DNA of 64,000 nt. It comes from Ilyobacter polytropus DSM 2926 (GTDB taxonomy: Bacteria > Fusobacteriota > Fusobacteriia > Fusobacteriales > Fusobacteriaceae). The stretch is taken from NCBI RefSeq assembly GCF_000165505.1, contig NC_014632.1, forward strand, positions 1,178,001-1,242,000, read 5' to 3'. This document shows, piece after piece, positions 8,091 to 16,509 of the stretch. Position numbers and translations under genes: made by a program. The notes under the pieces were generated by a model. That model made no database searches, was not told where the DNA came from, and saw only the letters and a list, made by a program, of their open reading frames with translations. The first letter of the stretch is position 1; every line of letters starts with the position of its first letter.

Positions 8091-8476
8091 ATCTATCTCT
8101 CCCTATTTAAAGATCTTTTTATTATACTTTTACTTTTTTAACATAAACAATTATATCCTAAATCTCCAAAATGGACAAATCTATACTGACTTATATCTCT
8201 AAGATTTAAATCAGATAAACTTCAAATAACAAATCATTCAAAAAAATTACGAACATATGCACTACTATATATTAATTTTTAGGTCATAATATACACCATA
8301 TATACATCGGTGCTTTACTCATATATTATTTGAAAATGGATAACACTAGCATAATTTAGATTTATTGTATATTATGTATATAGTGAATATAAAGTTTAAT
8401 TGCCTATTATATCTACTATTTTTATAAAACAAAAATTAATTTTTAATAGAACAAATAAGATTTTGGAGGGGCATTT
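8091..8476. other. Divergent AT-rich intergenic region between the hydroxylase accessory genes and kor
   Basis: This 386-base stretch is about three quarters A+T and must carry the outward promoters of both flanking operons. I see no RNA-like structure, no extended palindrome and no ORF with a ribosome binding site. A TTGAAA at about 8330 is followed by AT-rich DNA, but no spacing gives a convincing -10, so I do not call a promoter. Confidence 0.5.
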
Positions 8477-8671
8477 ATGGAAGAAAAAGTACTTGTTGTA
8501 AAAAAAGGGTTGTGTAAGGGCTGTGAAATCTGTGTTGAATTCTGTCCAAAGGATGTTTTGGACATGAAAGATGGAAAAGTCAATGTTAAAAATATCAGTG
8601 CATGCATACAGTGTAATATGTGTGGTAAACTATGTCCTGATTATGCTATCGGTATTAGGAGGAATGGATAA
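8477..8671 (+). CDS. korD: 2-oxoacid:ferredoxin oxidoreductase, ferredoxin (delta) subunit
   Basis: This 64-aa dicluster ferredoxin has two classical 4Fe-4S motifs: CKGCEICVEFCP at about residues 13-24 and CIQCNMCGKLCP at about 42-53. It accepts electrons within the oxidoreductase complex. GGAGGGG lies about 8 bases before the ATG. The stop overlaps the ATG of korA (TAATG), and the order D-A-B-C matches 2-oxoglutarate:ferredoxin oxidoreductase operons of anaerobes. Confidence 0.9.
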   Translation: MEEKVLVVKKGLCKGCEICVEFCPKDVLDMKDGKVNVKNISACIQCNMCGKLCPDYAIGIRRNG

Positions 8672-9804
8672 TGAGCAAAATTAAGTTTATGCAAGGAAAC
8701 GAAGCGTGTGTTGAAGGTGCAATCGCTGCTGGAATGAAATTTTTTGCAGGATATCCTATCACACCGTCAACTGAAGTTATGGAAAAATCTGCTGAAATGC
8801 TTCCTAAAGTTGAAGGAAAATTTATTCAGATGGAAGATGAGATTGCCGGTATAGCTGCTGCAATCGGTGGATCAATTGCAGGATCAAAGTCTATGACTGC
8901 AACAAGCGGACCTGGATTCTCACTTAAAATGGAAAACCTAGGATATGCAGTAATCGCCGAGATTCCTTTAGTTGTAGTAAACGTTCAGAGAAACGGGCCA
9001 AGTACAGGTCTTCCTACATCACCATCTCAAGGAGATATGATGCAGGCTAAATGGGGAACTCACGGTGACCATCCTGTAATTGCTCTTTCACCATCTACAG
9101 TGCAAGAGTGCTATTCTCTTACAGCTAGAGCCTTCAACCTTGCTGAAAAATATAGAATGCCTGTTCTTTTCATGCTAGATGAGGTTGTTGGACATATGAG
9201 AGAAAAAGTGGTTTTAGACACGACTCTTATTGAGGAAATAGTAGACAGAGCGAAGCCTGCAAAAGACGATGCTTCTTATCTTCCTTACGGAGTTTCAGGA
9301 GACGAACTTGTTCCTAAAATGTCTTCATTTGGGGAGGGACACAGATACCATATCACAGGTCTTGTGCATGACGAGACAGGTTTCCCTACAAACAGTACAA
9401 AAGTAGCAGATAAGTTAATGACAAGATTAATGGATAAAGTTGAAAAAAATAAAGATGACATTATTCAGTATGAAGAGTACATGATGGAAGATGCTGAATA
9501 TGTTATATTCTCTTATGGAAGTACAGCCAGATCTTCAAAGCAGGCGGTTATGGACCTTAGAGAAAAAGGTATAAAAGTAGGACTATTCAGAGCCATTACA
9601 ATCTGGCCTTTCCCTGAGGATAGAATCAGAGAATTAGCTCAAAAATCAAAAGGAATTCTTGTGGCTGAGATGAACCTTGGACAGATGGTACTTGAGGTTG
9701 AGCGTATTGCCAACGGAAGCTGTCCTGTAAAATTAATGGGTAAAGGTAACGGAGAGTTCATAAGCCCTGCTGAAATAGTTGAAAAATTTGGGGAGGTAAT
9801 GTAA
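8671..9804 (+). CDS. korA: 2-oxoglutarate (2-oxoacid):ferredoxin oxidoreductase, alpha subunit
   Basis: This 377-aa subunit contains the pyrimidine-binding half of the thiamine diphosphate site. Family blocks include GNEACVEGAIAAGMKFFAGYPITPSTE near the start, with the catalytically important EDE triplet in MEDEIAG at about 52-58, and TATSGPGFSLK at about 78-88. The complex oxidatively decarboxylates a 2-oxoacid with CoA to the acyl-CoA, reducing ferredoxin, or runs in reverse for carboxylation. 2-Oxoglutarate is the most likely substrate by similarity. Branched-chain 2-oxoacids (Vor type) are an alternative, because the families share this architecture. Confidence 0.9.
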   Translation: MSKIKFMQGNEACVEGAIAAGMKFFAGYPITPSTEVMEKSAEMLPKVEGKFIQMEDEIAGIAAAIGGSIAGSKSMTATSGPGFSLKMENLGYAVIAEIPLVVVNVQRNGPSTGLPTSPSQGDMMQAKWGTHGDHPVIALSPSTVQECYSLTARAFNLAEKYRMPVLFMLDEVVGHMREKVVLDTTLIEEIVDRAKPAKDDASYLPYGVSGDELVPKMSSFGEGHRYHITGLVHDETGFPTNSTKVADKLMTRLMDKVEKNKDDIIQYEEYMMEDAEYVIFSYGSTARSSKQAVMDLREKGIKVGLFRAITIWPFPEDRIRELAQKSKGILVAEMNLGQMVLEVERIANGSCPVKLMGKGNGEFISPAEIVEKFGEVM

Positions 9805-9806
9805 TA

Positions 9807-10631
9807 ATGGATACTTGCAAAAATAAAAGCTATTATAGAGAAGATAAATTACCTCACATCTGGTGTCCTGGATGTGCTCACGGTATAGTAATGCACGCAC
9901 TGGTTAACGCCATAGAAAATATAGGTCTAAATAAAGACGACGTATGTGTAGTATCTGGGATAGGATGTTCATCTAGAGCTCCTGGATATTTAGACTTCAA
10001 CACTTTACATACTACTCACGGAAGATCTCTTGCATTTGCTACAGGGATAAAGATGGCAAAACCTGGTATGAAAGTAATCGCACTAGGAGGAGACGGTGAC
10101 TTCACTGCAATCGGAGGTAACCACTTAATCCATGCTGCAAGAAGAAACATCGACATCGCAGCAATTATTTTTAACAACAACATCTACGGAATGACAGGAG
10201 GTCAATTCTCTCCTACTACTCCTGTTGGTGATTATGCTACTACGACTCCTACTGGAAATATCGATCCGAACTTTGATATAGTAAAGCTTGTAGACGGTGC
10301 CGGAGCTAGTTATGTTGCAAGAGGTACTGCATATCACTTTGATGCTCTTGTAAAATTATTTGAAAATGCCATCAACCACAAAGGATTCTCTCTTGTAGAG
10401 GCAGTAAGTACTTGTCCTACAAGTTACGGAAGAAAAAACAAAGGATTCAAGGGAAATCCTGCAGCTATGCTTAAGTATATGAGAGACAACACTGTCCCTG
10501 TGGCTGCTGTTGCAAAACTTCCAAAGGAAAAAGTAGAAGGAAAGCTTGTTATCGGAGAATTCAAAAATGAGCAGAGACCTGAGTACACAGAAGAATATCA
10601 AAAAATCATAGATAAAGTAAGAGGGGTGTAA
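9807..10631 (+). CDS. korB: 2-oxoglutarate (2-oxoacid):ferredoxin oxidoreductase, beta subunit
   Basis: This 274-aa subunit carries the diphosphate half of the thiamine diphosphate site. It shows WCPGCAHG at about 19-26, GIGCSSRAPGY at about 51-61, and the thiamine diphosphate motif GDGDFTAIGGNH ending in NNNIYGMTGGQ about 30 residues later. The WCPGC and GCSS cysteines are conserved in the family. It begins 2 bases after korA and is followed 3 bases later by korC, so all four genes form one tight operon. Confidence 0.92.
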   Translation: MDTCKNKSYYREDKLPHIWCPGCAHGIVMHALVNAIENIGLNKDDVCVVSGIGCSSRAPGYLDFNTLHTTHGRSLAFATGIKMAKPGMKVIALGGDGDFTAIGGNHLIHAARRNIDIAAIIFNNNIYGMTGGQFSPTTPVGDYATTTPTGNIDPNFDIVKLVDGAGASYVARGTAYHFDALVKLFENAINHKGFSLVEAVSTCPTSYGRKNKGFKGNPAAMLKYMRDNTVPVAAVAKLPKEKVEGKLVIGEFKNEQRPEYTEEYQKIIDKVRGV

Positions 10632-10634
10632 GAA

Positions 10635-11162
10635 ATGGCAAAGGAAATCAGATTAAGCGGTTCAGGTGGACAGGGTCTTATTTTGGCAGGTATCATCCTT
10701 GCAGAAGCTGCCTTACATCAGGGTAAAGTAGCTGTTCAGTCACAATCTTACGGTCCTGAGGCAAGAGGAGGAGCCAGTAAGTCAGAGGTAATCATAAGCG
10801 ATACTGAGATTCTTTACCCGAAGGTAAATCATGCTGATATATTTCTTTCACTGACTCAGAAATCTTTTGACACATACGGAAGTGGAAACAAAGAAAATTG
10901 TATCATAGTAATCGATTCAAGTGTTAAGACTCCAGAAGGTTTAAATGTAATCAAACTTCCTATTCTTGAAACCGCTAAGGAAAAAGTAGGAAACTCAATA
11001 GTTGCAAATATTGTATCTCTAGGTGCCATACAGGCAGCTACAAATATTGTAGACAGAGATGTTCTAGAAGAGACTATCCTTGGAAGAGTTCCTGCCCATG
11101 TAAAAGAATTAAATAAAAAGGCATTCCAGGCTGGTATTGATTTAGTTAAAAACGCAAAATAA
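10635..11162 (+). CDS. korC: 2-oxoglutarate (2-oxoacid):ferredoxin oxidoreductase, gamma subunit
   Basis: This 175-aa subunit of the POR_N/gamma family opens with IRLSGSGGQGLILAGIILAEA, followed by the hallmark SYGPEARGGASKSEV at about residues 38-52. It binds CoA or closes the active site in the complex. It is the last gene of korDABC and is followed by a strong terminator. Confidence 0.92.
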   Translation: MAKEIRLSGSGGQGLILAGIILAEAALHQGKVAVQSQSYGPEARGGASKSEVIISDTEILYPKVNHADIFLSLTQKSFDTYGSGNKENCIIVIDSSVKTPEGLNVIKLPILETAKEKVGNSIVANIVSLGAIQAATNIVDRDVLEETILGRVPAHVKELNKKAFQAGIDLVKNAK

Positions 11163-11176
11163 TATTTATAAAGTAT

Positions 11177-11205
11177 AGGGGCTCTCACAGAGGGCCCCTT
11201 TTTGA
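11177..11205 (+). terminator. Terminator of korDABC
   Basis: GGGGCTCT / AGAGGGCCCC forms a GC-rich hairpin with one bulged base and is followed by TTTTT, 15 bases after the korC stop. Confidence 0.85.
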
Positions 11206-11276
11206 TACTATTTTTTCATCTCAATATCCAAAATTTAAAAATAATATAACCAGCTTAGGTGTTTACTTTTATTGCA

Positions 11277-11868
11277 AAATAAAGTATTGAATTTATCGGG
11301 ATTCGTTACTTTTCTCTTGAAAGAAAAGTACCCCAAGAGTGTTTCCTCCCTTCGGTCAGGGCATAACCAAAAATCAAGGCCTGTGAAAAATCAGCTAAAT
11401 AACCTTGAAAATCCAAGAAAAGTAATGAGACTCAGAAAACAAGTTTCTGAGAACCAGAAAATATACTCGTATAACTCGTTATTTTATGGTCACTCGCTTC
11501 GCTCAGACAGTTGATTTTTTCTAGAGACTTCTCTCAGTCATTCTTAACGCTTATTTTATCAATGATCAAAAACTTAAAAAAAACTTTTGTGTGAATAAAC
11601 CTTGGTAAACCTTTGCGCTTACTTCTCAAGTGATAACATATGGTTTTAAATTTTTTTGAATTTCAAGTCGCAGGGCTTATACAGGAAAGAGCCCGCACTC
11701 AGCCGTCCTACAGAATAAGTTCCGCAGGGAACTGAGGACTGTAGCTTACAAAGGCGATAAAAGAAATATATACTTCCTAGACATTTGAAAATTCTTGATT
11801 TTCTTTGGTTACTTTCTTTTATCAAGAAAAGAAAGTAACACAGGTTTTCAGATAAATTAAGTAATTTA
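11277..11868. repeat. Copy 2 of the dispersed repeat with terminal inverted repeats
   Basis: This copy fills most of the 808-base gap between korC and the purine permease. Its left end, TATTGAATTTATCGGGATTC followed by GTTACTTTTCTCTTGAAAG, is the exact reverse complement of the right end of copy 1. Its right end, GATAAATTAAGTAATTTA, corresponds to the left end of copy 1. A block with CCTCCCTTCGGTCAGGGC at about 11346-11363 is at the left here but at the right, inverted, in copy 1. The right arm (about 11660-11800) is almost identical to that of copy 1 and includes the TTCCGCAGGGAA hairpin. A small ORF inside (11272-11514) has no ribosome binding site and no resemblance to anything I know. Confidence 0.85.
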
Positions 11869-11928
11869 TAAGAATTGTTCTTGGGTAGTAATTTGAGCTA
11901 ACTGATATTTATGACTGAGTCCAGTAAT

Positions 11929-11960
11929 ATAAAAAACGCGCAACAATGCGCGTTTTTTAT
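11929..11960 (-). terminator. Terminator of the purine permease gene
   Basis: AAAAAACGCGC / GCGCGTTTTTT with a 6-base loop is a symmetrical hairpin with T-runs on both sides, 10 bases beyond the permease stop codon. Confidence 0.88.
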
Positions 11961-11970
11961 ATTAAAATTA

Positions 11971-13302
11971 TTATGCATTTTTCAATTTTGCTTCAGTTTC
12001 CTTTTCCTCAACTTCATCTTGAGGTAAAACAATATTTAGTATCAAAGCAATGGCTCCAGATACCACTATTCCTGATCCACCAAAAATAAGCTGAATCGTC
12101 TTAGGAAAGTGAGCAAGTGCTTCTGGTACACTTCCAAGTCCGAATCCAAGTCCTAATGAAACGGCGATTATAACACTATTTCTACCTTCAAGTTTATCCT
12201 TTGTTATAAGATTGATTCCGCTTATTGATATCATTGCAAATATCATAACCAGACTTCCGCCTATAACACTTGGGGGGATAATTGTGAACAGTGCACCAAT
12301 TTTTGGAATAAAAGCTCCCATAACTAGTAATGACGCTCCCACTGCTACTACGTGTCTGCTCATTATTCCAGTCATAGCAACAAGACCTGTATTTTGGCTA
12401 AAGGATGTTGTAGGAAGAATACTAAATGCAGAAGCTAAAGCACTACCAAAACCGTCTGCCATAATTCCTCCAGAAAGCTCTCTATCTGTTGTTTCTCTTC
12501 CTGCTCCACCCATAGTTACACCTGACATATCTCCTACAGTCTCAACTGCAGAAACTACAAACATGAGAACCATAGCTAGTATTGCATCAATATGAAAAGC
12601 AAATCCGTAAGTAAAAGGCTTTGGAACTATGAAAAAGTTTGCCTGAGATACAGCCCCTAAGTCAACCTTTCCAAAAAGAGCTGCAACAAAAAATCCTACA
12701 ATAGTTCCTATAACAACTGATGCCGTGCTTGTTATTCCCTTAGTAAACTGCTTAAAGAAAATTACAGTAAGGAGAACTATCATTCCTATTGTCATGTTAA
12801 CAGGAGAGCCAAAGTCTGCTGCTCCTACTCCACCTGCAAAATACTTTATTCCTACTGGAAGAAGTGATAAACCTATTGAAAGAACAACCACACCTGTAAC
12901 GATAGGCGGGAAAAATTTTCTTATTTTACCAATAACCGATCCCAGAAGAGCTTCAAATATACCACCTACAAGGGCAGCTCCTAAAACCGCTTCAAATCCG
13001 TATTTAGTCCCGATAGATATGGCCACTGGTACAAAGGCAAAACTGGTACCAACTACAACTGGAAGTTTAGCCCCTATAGGACCTAAACTGTAAGCCTGAA
13101 TCATAGTGTTTAATCCCGCTACTAGCATTGTACACTGAATAAGGAATGTCTTTTGTTCCTGAGGAAGACCTAAAACCCCAGATACAATAATAATCGGTGT
13201 AAGATTACTGACGAACATAGCTAAAATATGCTGAAGTCCCAAAGGAAATGCTACTTTTAACGGTGGTACTCCGTCCAAGTGATAAGGTGACGTGTTTTTC
13301 AT
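11971..13302 (-). CDS. NCS2-family xanthine/uric acid (purine) permease
   Basis: This 443-aa inner-membrane protein has about 12-14 hydrophobic segments. It belongs to the nucleobase:cation symporter 2 family (UraA/XanP/PbuX/UacT). Typical features are the QHILAMFVSNLTPIIIV start of TM1, the QAYSLGPIGAKLPVVVGTSF stretch in the TM3 region, and the signature SFSQNTGLVAMTGI near residue 295. The QNTGL(V/I)..T motif fits the xanthine/uric acid branch. A purine riboswitch in its leader supports a purine rather than uracil as cargo. AGGAGGAG lies 8 bases before the ATG. It is a single-gene transcript that presumably feeds the hydroxylase encoded at 2.5-6 kb. Confidence 0.88.
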   Translation of the reverse strand: MKNTSPYHLDGVPPLKVAFPLGLQHILAMFVSNLTPIIIVSGVLGLPQEQKTFLIQCTMLVAGLNTMIQAYSLGPIGAKLPVVVGTSFAFVPVAISIGTKYGFEAVLGAALVGGIFEALLGSVIGKIRKFFPPIVTGVVVLSIGLSLLPVGIKYFAGGVGAADFGSPVNMTIGMIVLLTVIFFKQFTKGITSTASVVIGTIVGFFVAALFGKVDLGAVSQANFFIVPKPFTYGFAFHIDAILAMVLMFVVSAVETVGDMSGVTMGGAGRETTDRELSGGIMADGFGSALASAFSILPTTSFSQNTGLVAMTGIMSRHVVAVGASLLVMGAFIPKIGALFTIIPPSVIGGSLVMIFAMISISGINLITKDKLEGRNSVIIAVSLGLGFGLGSVPEALAHFPKTIQLIFGGSGIVVSGAIALILNIVLPQDEVEEKETEAKLKNA

Positions 13303-13356
13303 TGATTAACTCCTCCTAAAACCTTAATTTTACTCATATAACGTCACAGAAGAAAA

Positions 13357-13499
13357 TAAAAAAAGTTATTTTCCTCCTATAAGTGAAAGAAAATAACCCA
13401 GTGCACCCTAAACTATGCCTGTTTTATCTTTTCACTCATAGTAGCTAATTTACGGTTAGCTGTAGAGACTCCCGACCATATTTCGGAATTATACGAGTG
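13357..13499 (-). promoter_or_regulatory. Guanine-type purine riboswitch with terminator, upstream of the purine permease
   Basis: The aptamer at 13433-13499 has P1 arms CACTCGTA / TATGAGTG, loop 2 ATATGG, J2/3 TCTCTAC, loop 3 CCGTAAA and J3/1 TACTATG, with the guanine-specifying C. A terminator at 13357-13397 has GTTATTTTC / GAAAATAAC followed by T7. The aptamer 3' strand AGTGAAAAGATAA is partly complementary to the terminator loop and stem (TTATTTTCTTTCACT), so ligand binding should favour termination. The layout copies that of the xdhB leader. Confidence 0.93.
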
Positions 13500-13526
13500 T
13501 TATTTTTTTTTGATTTTACCTAAAAC

Positions 13527-13555
13527 AATATACCACATTAAAGAAAAAAAATCAA
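13527..13555 (-). promoter_or_regulatory. Promoter of the purine permease gene
   Basis: On the minus strand, TTGATT and TATATT are separated by 17 bases and end about 28 bases before the aptamer. Confidence 0.65.
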
Positions 13556-13567
13556 ATAAAGTGAAAA

Positions 13568-13960
13568 TTATAATTTGACCTTATAACACTCCTCAAGGAG
13601 TCCCTCTAAAAGTTTAACTGATCTCTCTACCGTCACCCCTTCTATCAATCCGTCACTTTTATCAATTATTTCATCCTCAGAAAATGCTTCATCATTTTCA
13701 TCTTTTATTCCAACATTTGTAAAACGAAGATCTGGATCAATAAGAGTAAAAATTAAAAACTCTTCTCCAACTTTATAGATACATCTATTTCTAGATAATA
13801 TTATTCTGGCCCCTTTTTGAAGAACTCCATTTAGTCGTTCCATTATCTCTTTTCTTTCCATATCGTAAAAATACTCTTTTTTAGGAAGAAAGTATATCTC
13901 GTTTTCCATCTCCATGGCTTCTAATATTTTATCAAACATCCTGACCACCTCTATATACAT
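13568..13960 (-). CDS. Hypothetical protein, about 130 aa, unknown family
   Basis: I do not recognise this protein. It has no signal peptide or membrane segment, is acidic toward the C-terminus, and mixes predicted helices with a beta-rich centre (ARIILSRNRCIYKVGEEFLI, then FTLIDPDLRF). That pattern would suit a small cytoplasmic alpha/beta domain. The frame is open to a TTG at 13990, but the ATG at 13960 with AAAGG just upstream is a better start. It stands alone between the permease promoter and pdxR, on the same strand as pdxR and 77 bases beyond its stop (which lies at 14038), so the two may be co-transcribed. Confidence 0.6.
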   Translation of the reverse strand: MYIEVVRMFDKILEAMEMENEIYFLPKKEYFYDMERKEIMERLNGVLQKGARIILSRNRCIYKVGEEFLIFTLIDPDLRFTNVGIKDENDEAFSEDEIIDKSDGLIEGVTVERSVKLLEGLLEECYKVKL

Positions 13961-14037
13961 TTTACCTTTTACACGAATTTGTTCCTTCAAAAAATTAAAA
14001 ACTTAAAGATAAATCTCCAAATTTTAATTTATATTTA

Positions 14038-15471
14038 TTACACCAGAGGCAGTCTGGCTTTTCTTTTCCCTAGATACTCTTCAAAGGCTTCCCTGAAATA
14101 TCTCATACCAATCTTTATCTCATTCTCATCTACTCCTGCGAAACTAATTCTAAGATAGGGACTCAGATCATTCTTCTGATAAAATACCCTTCCTGGTAAA
14201 AAAGACACACCTTTTTTAAGGGCGAGATTATAGAATTTTTCACTATCCATCCACTCTGGTATTTTTAGCCAGAAGAAAAGTCCGCCTTCAGCCTCATAAA
14301 CAATTTTAAGCTGAGGTATCTTTTGAATTTCTTCTTTCATATAAATATATCTTTGGGCAAAAATTTTTCTGATTGAATCAAGATGACTATAAATACATCC
14401 TTCTTTCATATAGTGATGAAAAGCCCTCTGATTCAGACCTGAGCTGGATATATCCGCCATATATTTAACAGAAACTGCTGTTTCTATGAGTTCTTTTGGA
14501 AGTGCCATAAATGCAAGTCTTAGACCTGGCATGAAAATTTTTGAAAAACTCTTTATGTAAATCACTTTTTCTTTTTCATCTATACTTTTTAGACTCAAAG
14601 GATTATTTTCTCCGTAATATATTTCAGACATACAGTCATCTTCTACAATAAAAATATTATCTTTTGACGCTATTTTCAAAAGTTTTTCTTTTTTTATTTG
14701 ACTCCAGCATATACCTGTGGGATTGTGATAATTCATCATAGTATAGATAAATTTTACATCCCTTTCTTTTTCAAGAGTGGATTTTAACTTCTTCATATCC
14801 ATACCATCTTTTTCTAATGGTATTGTTATTATATGTGCTCCTGCCTTTTTAAAAGAAGAAACCGCACCTGCATAAGTTGGTCCTTCAACTATAATCTTGT
14901 CTCCAGGTTTCAAGAGCATTTTACCAATTATATCTATGGCCTGCTGAGAACCAGATACTATCTGTATATTATCGGTCTTTATTTCTTTTTTATTTAAGTA
15001 TCTTGATATCTCTTCCCGAAGAGGTCCGTAACCCTTTGGATCCTGATATGAAAACACCTCTCCCCCGTCTCTTTCTAAGACAAAATTTATGGCGTCTTTA
15101 AAATCCTTCAAAGGAAAAAGTTCCGAGGACGGAGTCGCACTCGCAAAATTTATAACTTTCCCTAAATCTAGCTGACTGTAATTTATCCCTTGGTCTCCCT
15201 CTTCCTCAAAATGAAATTTTTCAGGAAGTTTTTCTGATGTTACATAGCATCCACTCCCTACTATTTTATACAGATACCCCTCTTTTTCTAACATATCGTA
15301 GGCCTTTACAATTGTAGAGGAATTGACTGAAAGAGCTAAAGATGCCGCCCTTATGGTTAGAAGCTTATGATCTCTTTCAAATTTACCCTCTTGAATCATC
15401 TTTTTTATTCCATCAAAAACCTGTATATATAGTTTATCTCCTGTTTTTTTTTCAACTTTAAAATCAAACAA
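14038..15471 (-). CDS. pdxR: MocR/GntR-family regulator with aminotransferase domain, PdxR-like
   Basis: This 477-aa protein joins a GntR winged helix-turn-helix (about residues 10-75) to a class I aminotransferase fold (about 110-470). The aminotransferase part includes YHNPTGICWS and a PLP-lysine segment, IKSFSKIFMPGLR, near residue 300. PdxR proteins sense pyridoxal 5'-phosphate through this domain and control vitamin B6 synthesis. Its divergent orientation to pdxS-pdxT with a shared 155-base region carrying palindromes makes PdxR the natural assignment. The C-terminus (residues 465-477) is basic and ends at a normal position. Confidence 0.9.
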   Translation of the reverse strand: MFDFKVEKKTGDKLYIQVFDGIKKMIQEGKFERDHKLLTIRAASLALSVNSSTIVKAYDMLEKEGYLYKIVGSGCYVTSEKLPEKFHFEEEGDQGINYSQLDLGKVINFASATPSSELFPLKDFKDAINFVLERDGGEVFSYQDPKGYGPLREEISRYLNKKEIKTDNIQIVSGSQQAIDIIGKMLLKPGDKIIVEGPTYAGAVSSFKKAGAHIITIPLEKDGMDMKKLKSTLEKERDVKFIYTMMNYHNPTGICWSQIKKEKLLKIASKDNIFIVEDDCMSEIYYGENNPLSLKSIDEKEKVIYIKSFSKIFMPGLRLAFMALPKELIETAVSVKYMADISSSGLNQRAFHHYMKEGCIYSHLDSIRKIFAQRYIYMKEEIQKIPQLKIVYEAEGGLFFWLKIPEWMDSEKFYNLALKKGVSFLPGRVFYQKNDLSPYLRISFAGVDENEIKIGMRYFREAFEEYLGKRKARLPLV

Positions 15472-15489
15472 TAGTCTTCTCCCTTGTAC

Positions 15490-15505
15490 ATTGTATCGTT
15501 ACAAT
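15490..15505. promoter_or_regulatory. Likely PdxR operator, pdxR-proximal
   Basis: The 16-base palindrome ATTGTA-TCGT-TACAAT contains the half-site TTGTATCGT that recurs in the operator at 15580-15607. It lies 18 bases upstream of the pdxR start codon, which fits autoregulation. Confidence 0.65.
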
Positions 15506-15520
15506 TCATTTTTTATTACG

Positions 15521-15549
15521 TTGACAGTGCCTTTATAATATTAGATAAT
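15521..15549 (+). promoter_or_regulatory. Candidate pdxST promoter
   Basis: TTGACA at 15521-15526 and GATAAT at 15544-15549 are separated by 17 bases. The promoter is flanked by the two PdxR-like operator sites; transcription would start near 15556, upstream of the second operator. Confidence 0.6.
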
Positions 15550-15579
15550 CAACCTGTATCAAGCAAAAATATATTTGCT

Positions 15580-15607
15580 ACGATACAATTATAACATTTT
15601 GTATCGT
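15580..15607. promoter_or_regulatory. Likely PdxR operator, pdxS-proximal inverted repeat
   Basis: ACGATACAA, 10 bases, TTGTATCGT: a perfect 9-bp inverted repeat directly before pdxS. Its half-site is also present at 15491-15499. Such spaced repeats are usual for MocR regulators. Confidence 0.78.
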
Positions 15608-15626
15608 TTTATAAAAGGGGGAAGTC

Positions 15627-16508
15627 ATGGAAAACAATAGGTATGAATTAAACAAAAATCTTGCTCAGATGTTAAAGGGTGGAGTAATTATGGATGTCAT
15701 AAATGCTGAGCAGGCTAAAATTGCAGAAGACGCAGGAGCATGTGCAGTTATGGCTCTTGAAAGAGTGCCGGCAGATATAAGGGCGGCTGGGGGAGTGTCA
15801 CGAATGTCAGATCCTAAAATGGTAAAAGAGATACAGGCTGCAGTTTCTATCCCTGTCATGGCAAAGGTTAGGATAGGACACTTTGTAGAAGCACAAATTT
15901 TAGAGGCTATAGAGGTTGATTATATAGATGAGAGTGAGGTATTGACTCCTGCAGATGATAGGCTGCACATAGACAAGTCAAAATTTAAGGTTCCCTTTGT
16001 CTGCGGAGCAAAAAATCTAGGAGAAGCTCTCAGAAGAATTGCAGAAGGAGCATCAATGATAAGAACAAAAGGTGAACCAGGTACAGGAGATGTAGTAGAG
16101 GCAGTGAAACATATGAGGTCAATGAACTCTGAAATAGCAAGAATAAGCTCTATGACCAGCGATGAGATATATAATGTCGCCAAAGAACTAGGAGCTCCTT
16201 TAGACATTGTTAGAAATGTTCATGAAACTGGAAAGCTTCCTGTGGTGAATTTTGCCGCTGGAGGAGTAGCAACTCCTGCAGATGCCGCACTTATGATGCA
16301 GCTTGGTTGTGACGGAGTTTTTGTGGGATCAGGGATATTTAAATCTGGAGATCCTAAAAAAAGAGCTGCTGCAATTGTAAAAGCTGTGACAAATTACAAT
16401 GATCCGAAAATACTGGCAGAAATCTCTGAAGATATTGGGGAAGCCATGGTTGGTATAGGTATACATTCTTTGGGAGAAGAGGAAAAAATGTCAGAAAGAG
16501 GGTGGTAG
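15627..16508 (+). CDS. pdxS: Pyridoxal 5'-phosphate synthase, synthase subunit
   Basis: This 293-aa TIM barrel makes PLP from ribose 5-phosphate, glyceraldehyde 3-phosphate and ammonia delivered by PdxT. The sequence is highly typical: [40 protein letters not shown], and [16 protein letters not shown] with the first catalytic lysine, followed by the [13 protein letters not shown] phosphate-binding block near residue 230. Length matches the family. AAGGGGG lies about 7 bases before the ATG. It is followed after 1 base by pdxT. Confidence 0.98.
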   Translation: MENNRYELNKNLAQMLKGGVIMDVINAEQAKIAEDAGACAVMALERVPADIRAAGGVSRMSDPKMVKEIQAAVSIPVMAKVRIGHFVEAQILEAIEVDYIDESEVLTPADDRLHIDKSKFKVPFVCGAKNLGEALRRIAEGASMIRTKGEPGTGDVVEAVKHMRSMNSEIARISSMTSDEIYNVAKELGAPLDIVRNVHETGKLPVVNFAAGGVATPADAALMMQLGCDGVFVGSGIFKSGDPKKRAAAIVKAVTNYNDPKILAEISEDIGEAMVGIGIHSLGEEEKMSERGW

Positions 16509-16509
16509 T

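Noticed and set aside
11272-11514. An 80-codon plus-strand reading frame inside repeat copy 2
   Set aside because: It lacks a ribosome site, is not kept in the other copies of the repeat, and its translation has no protein-like pattern.
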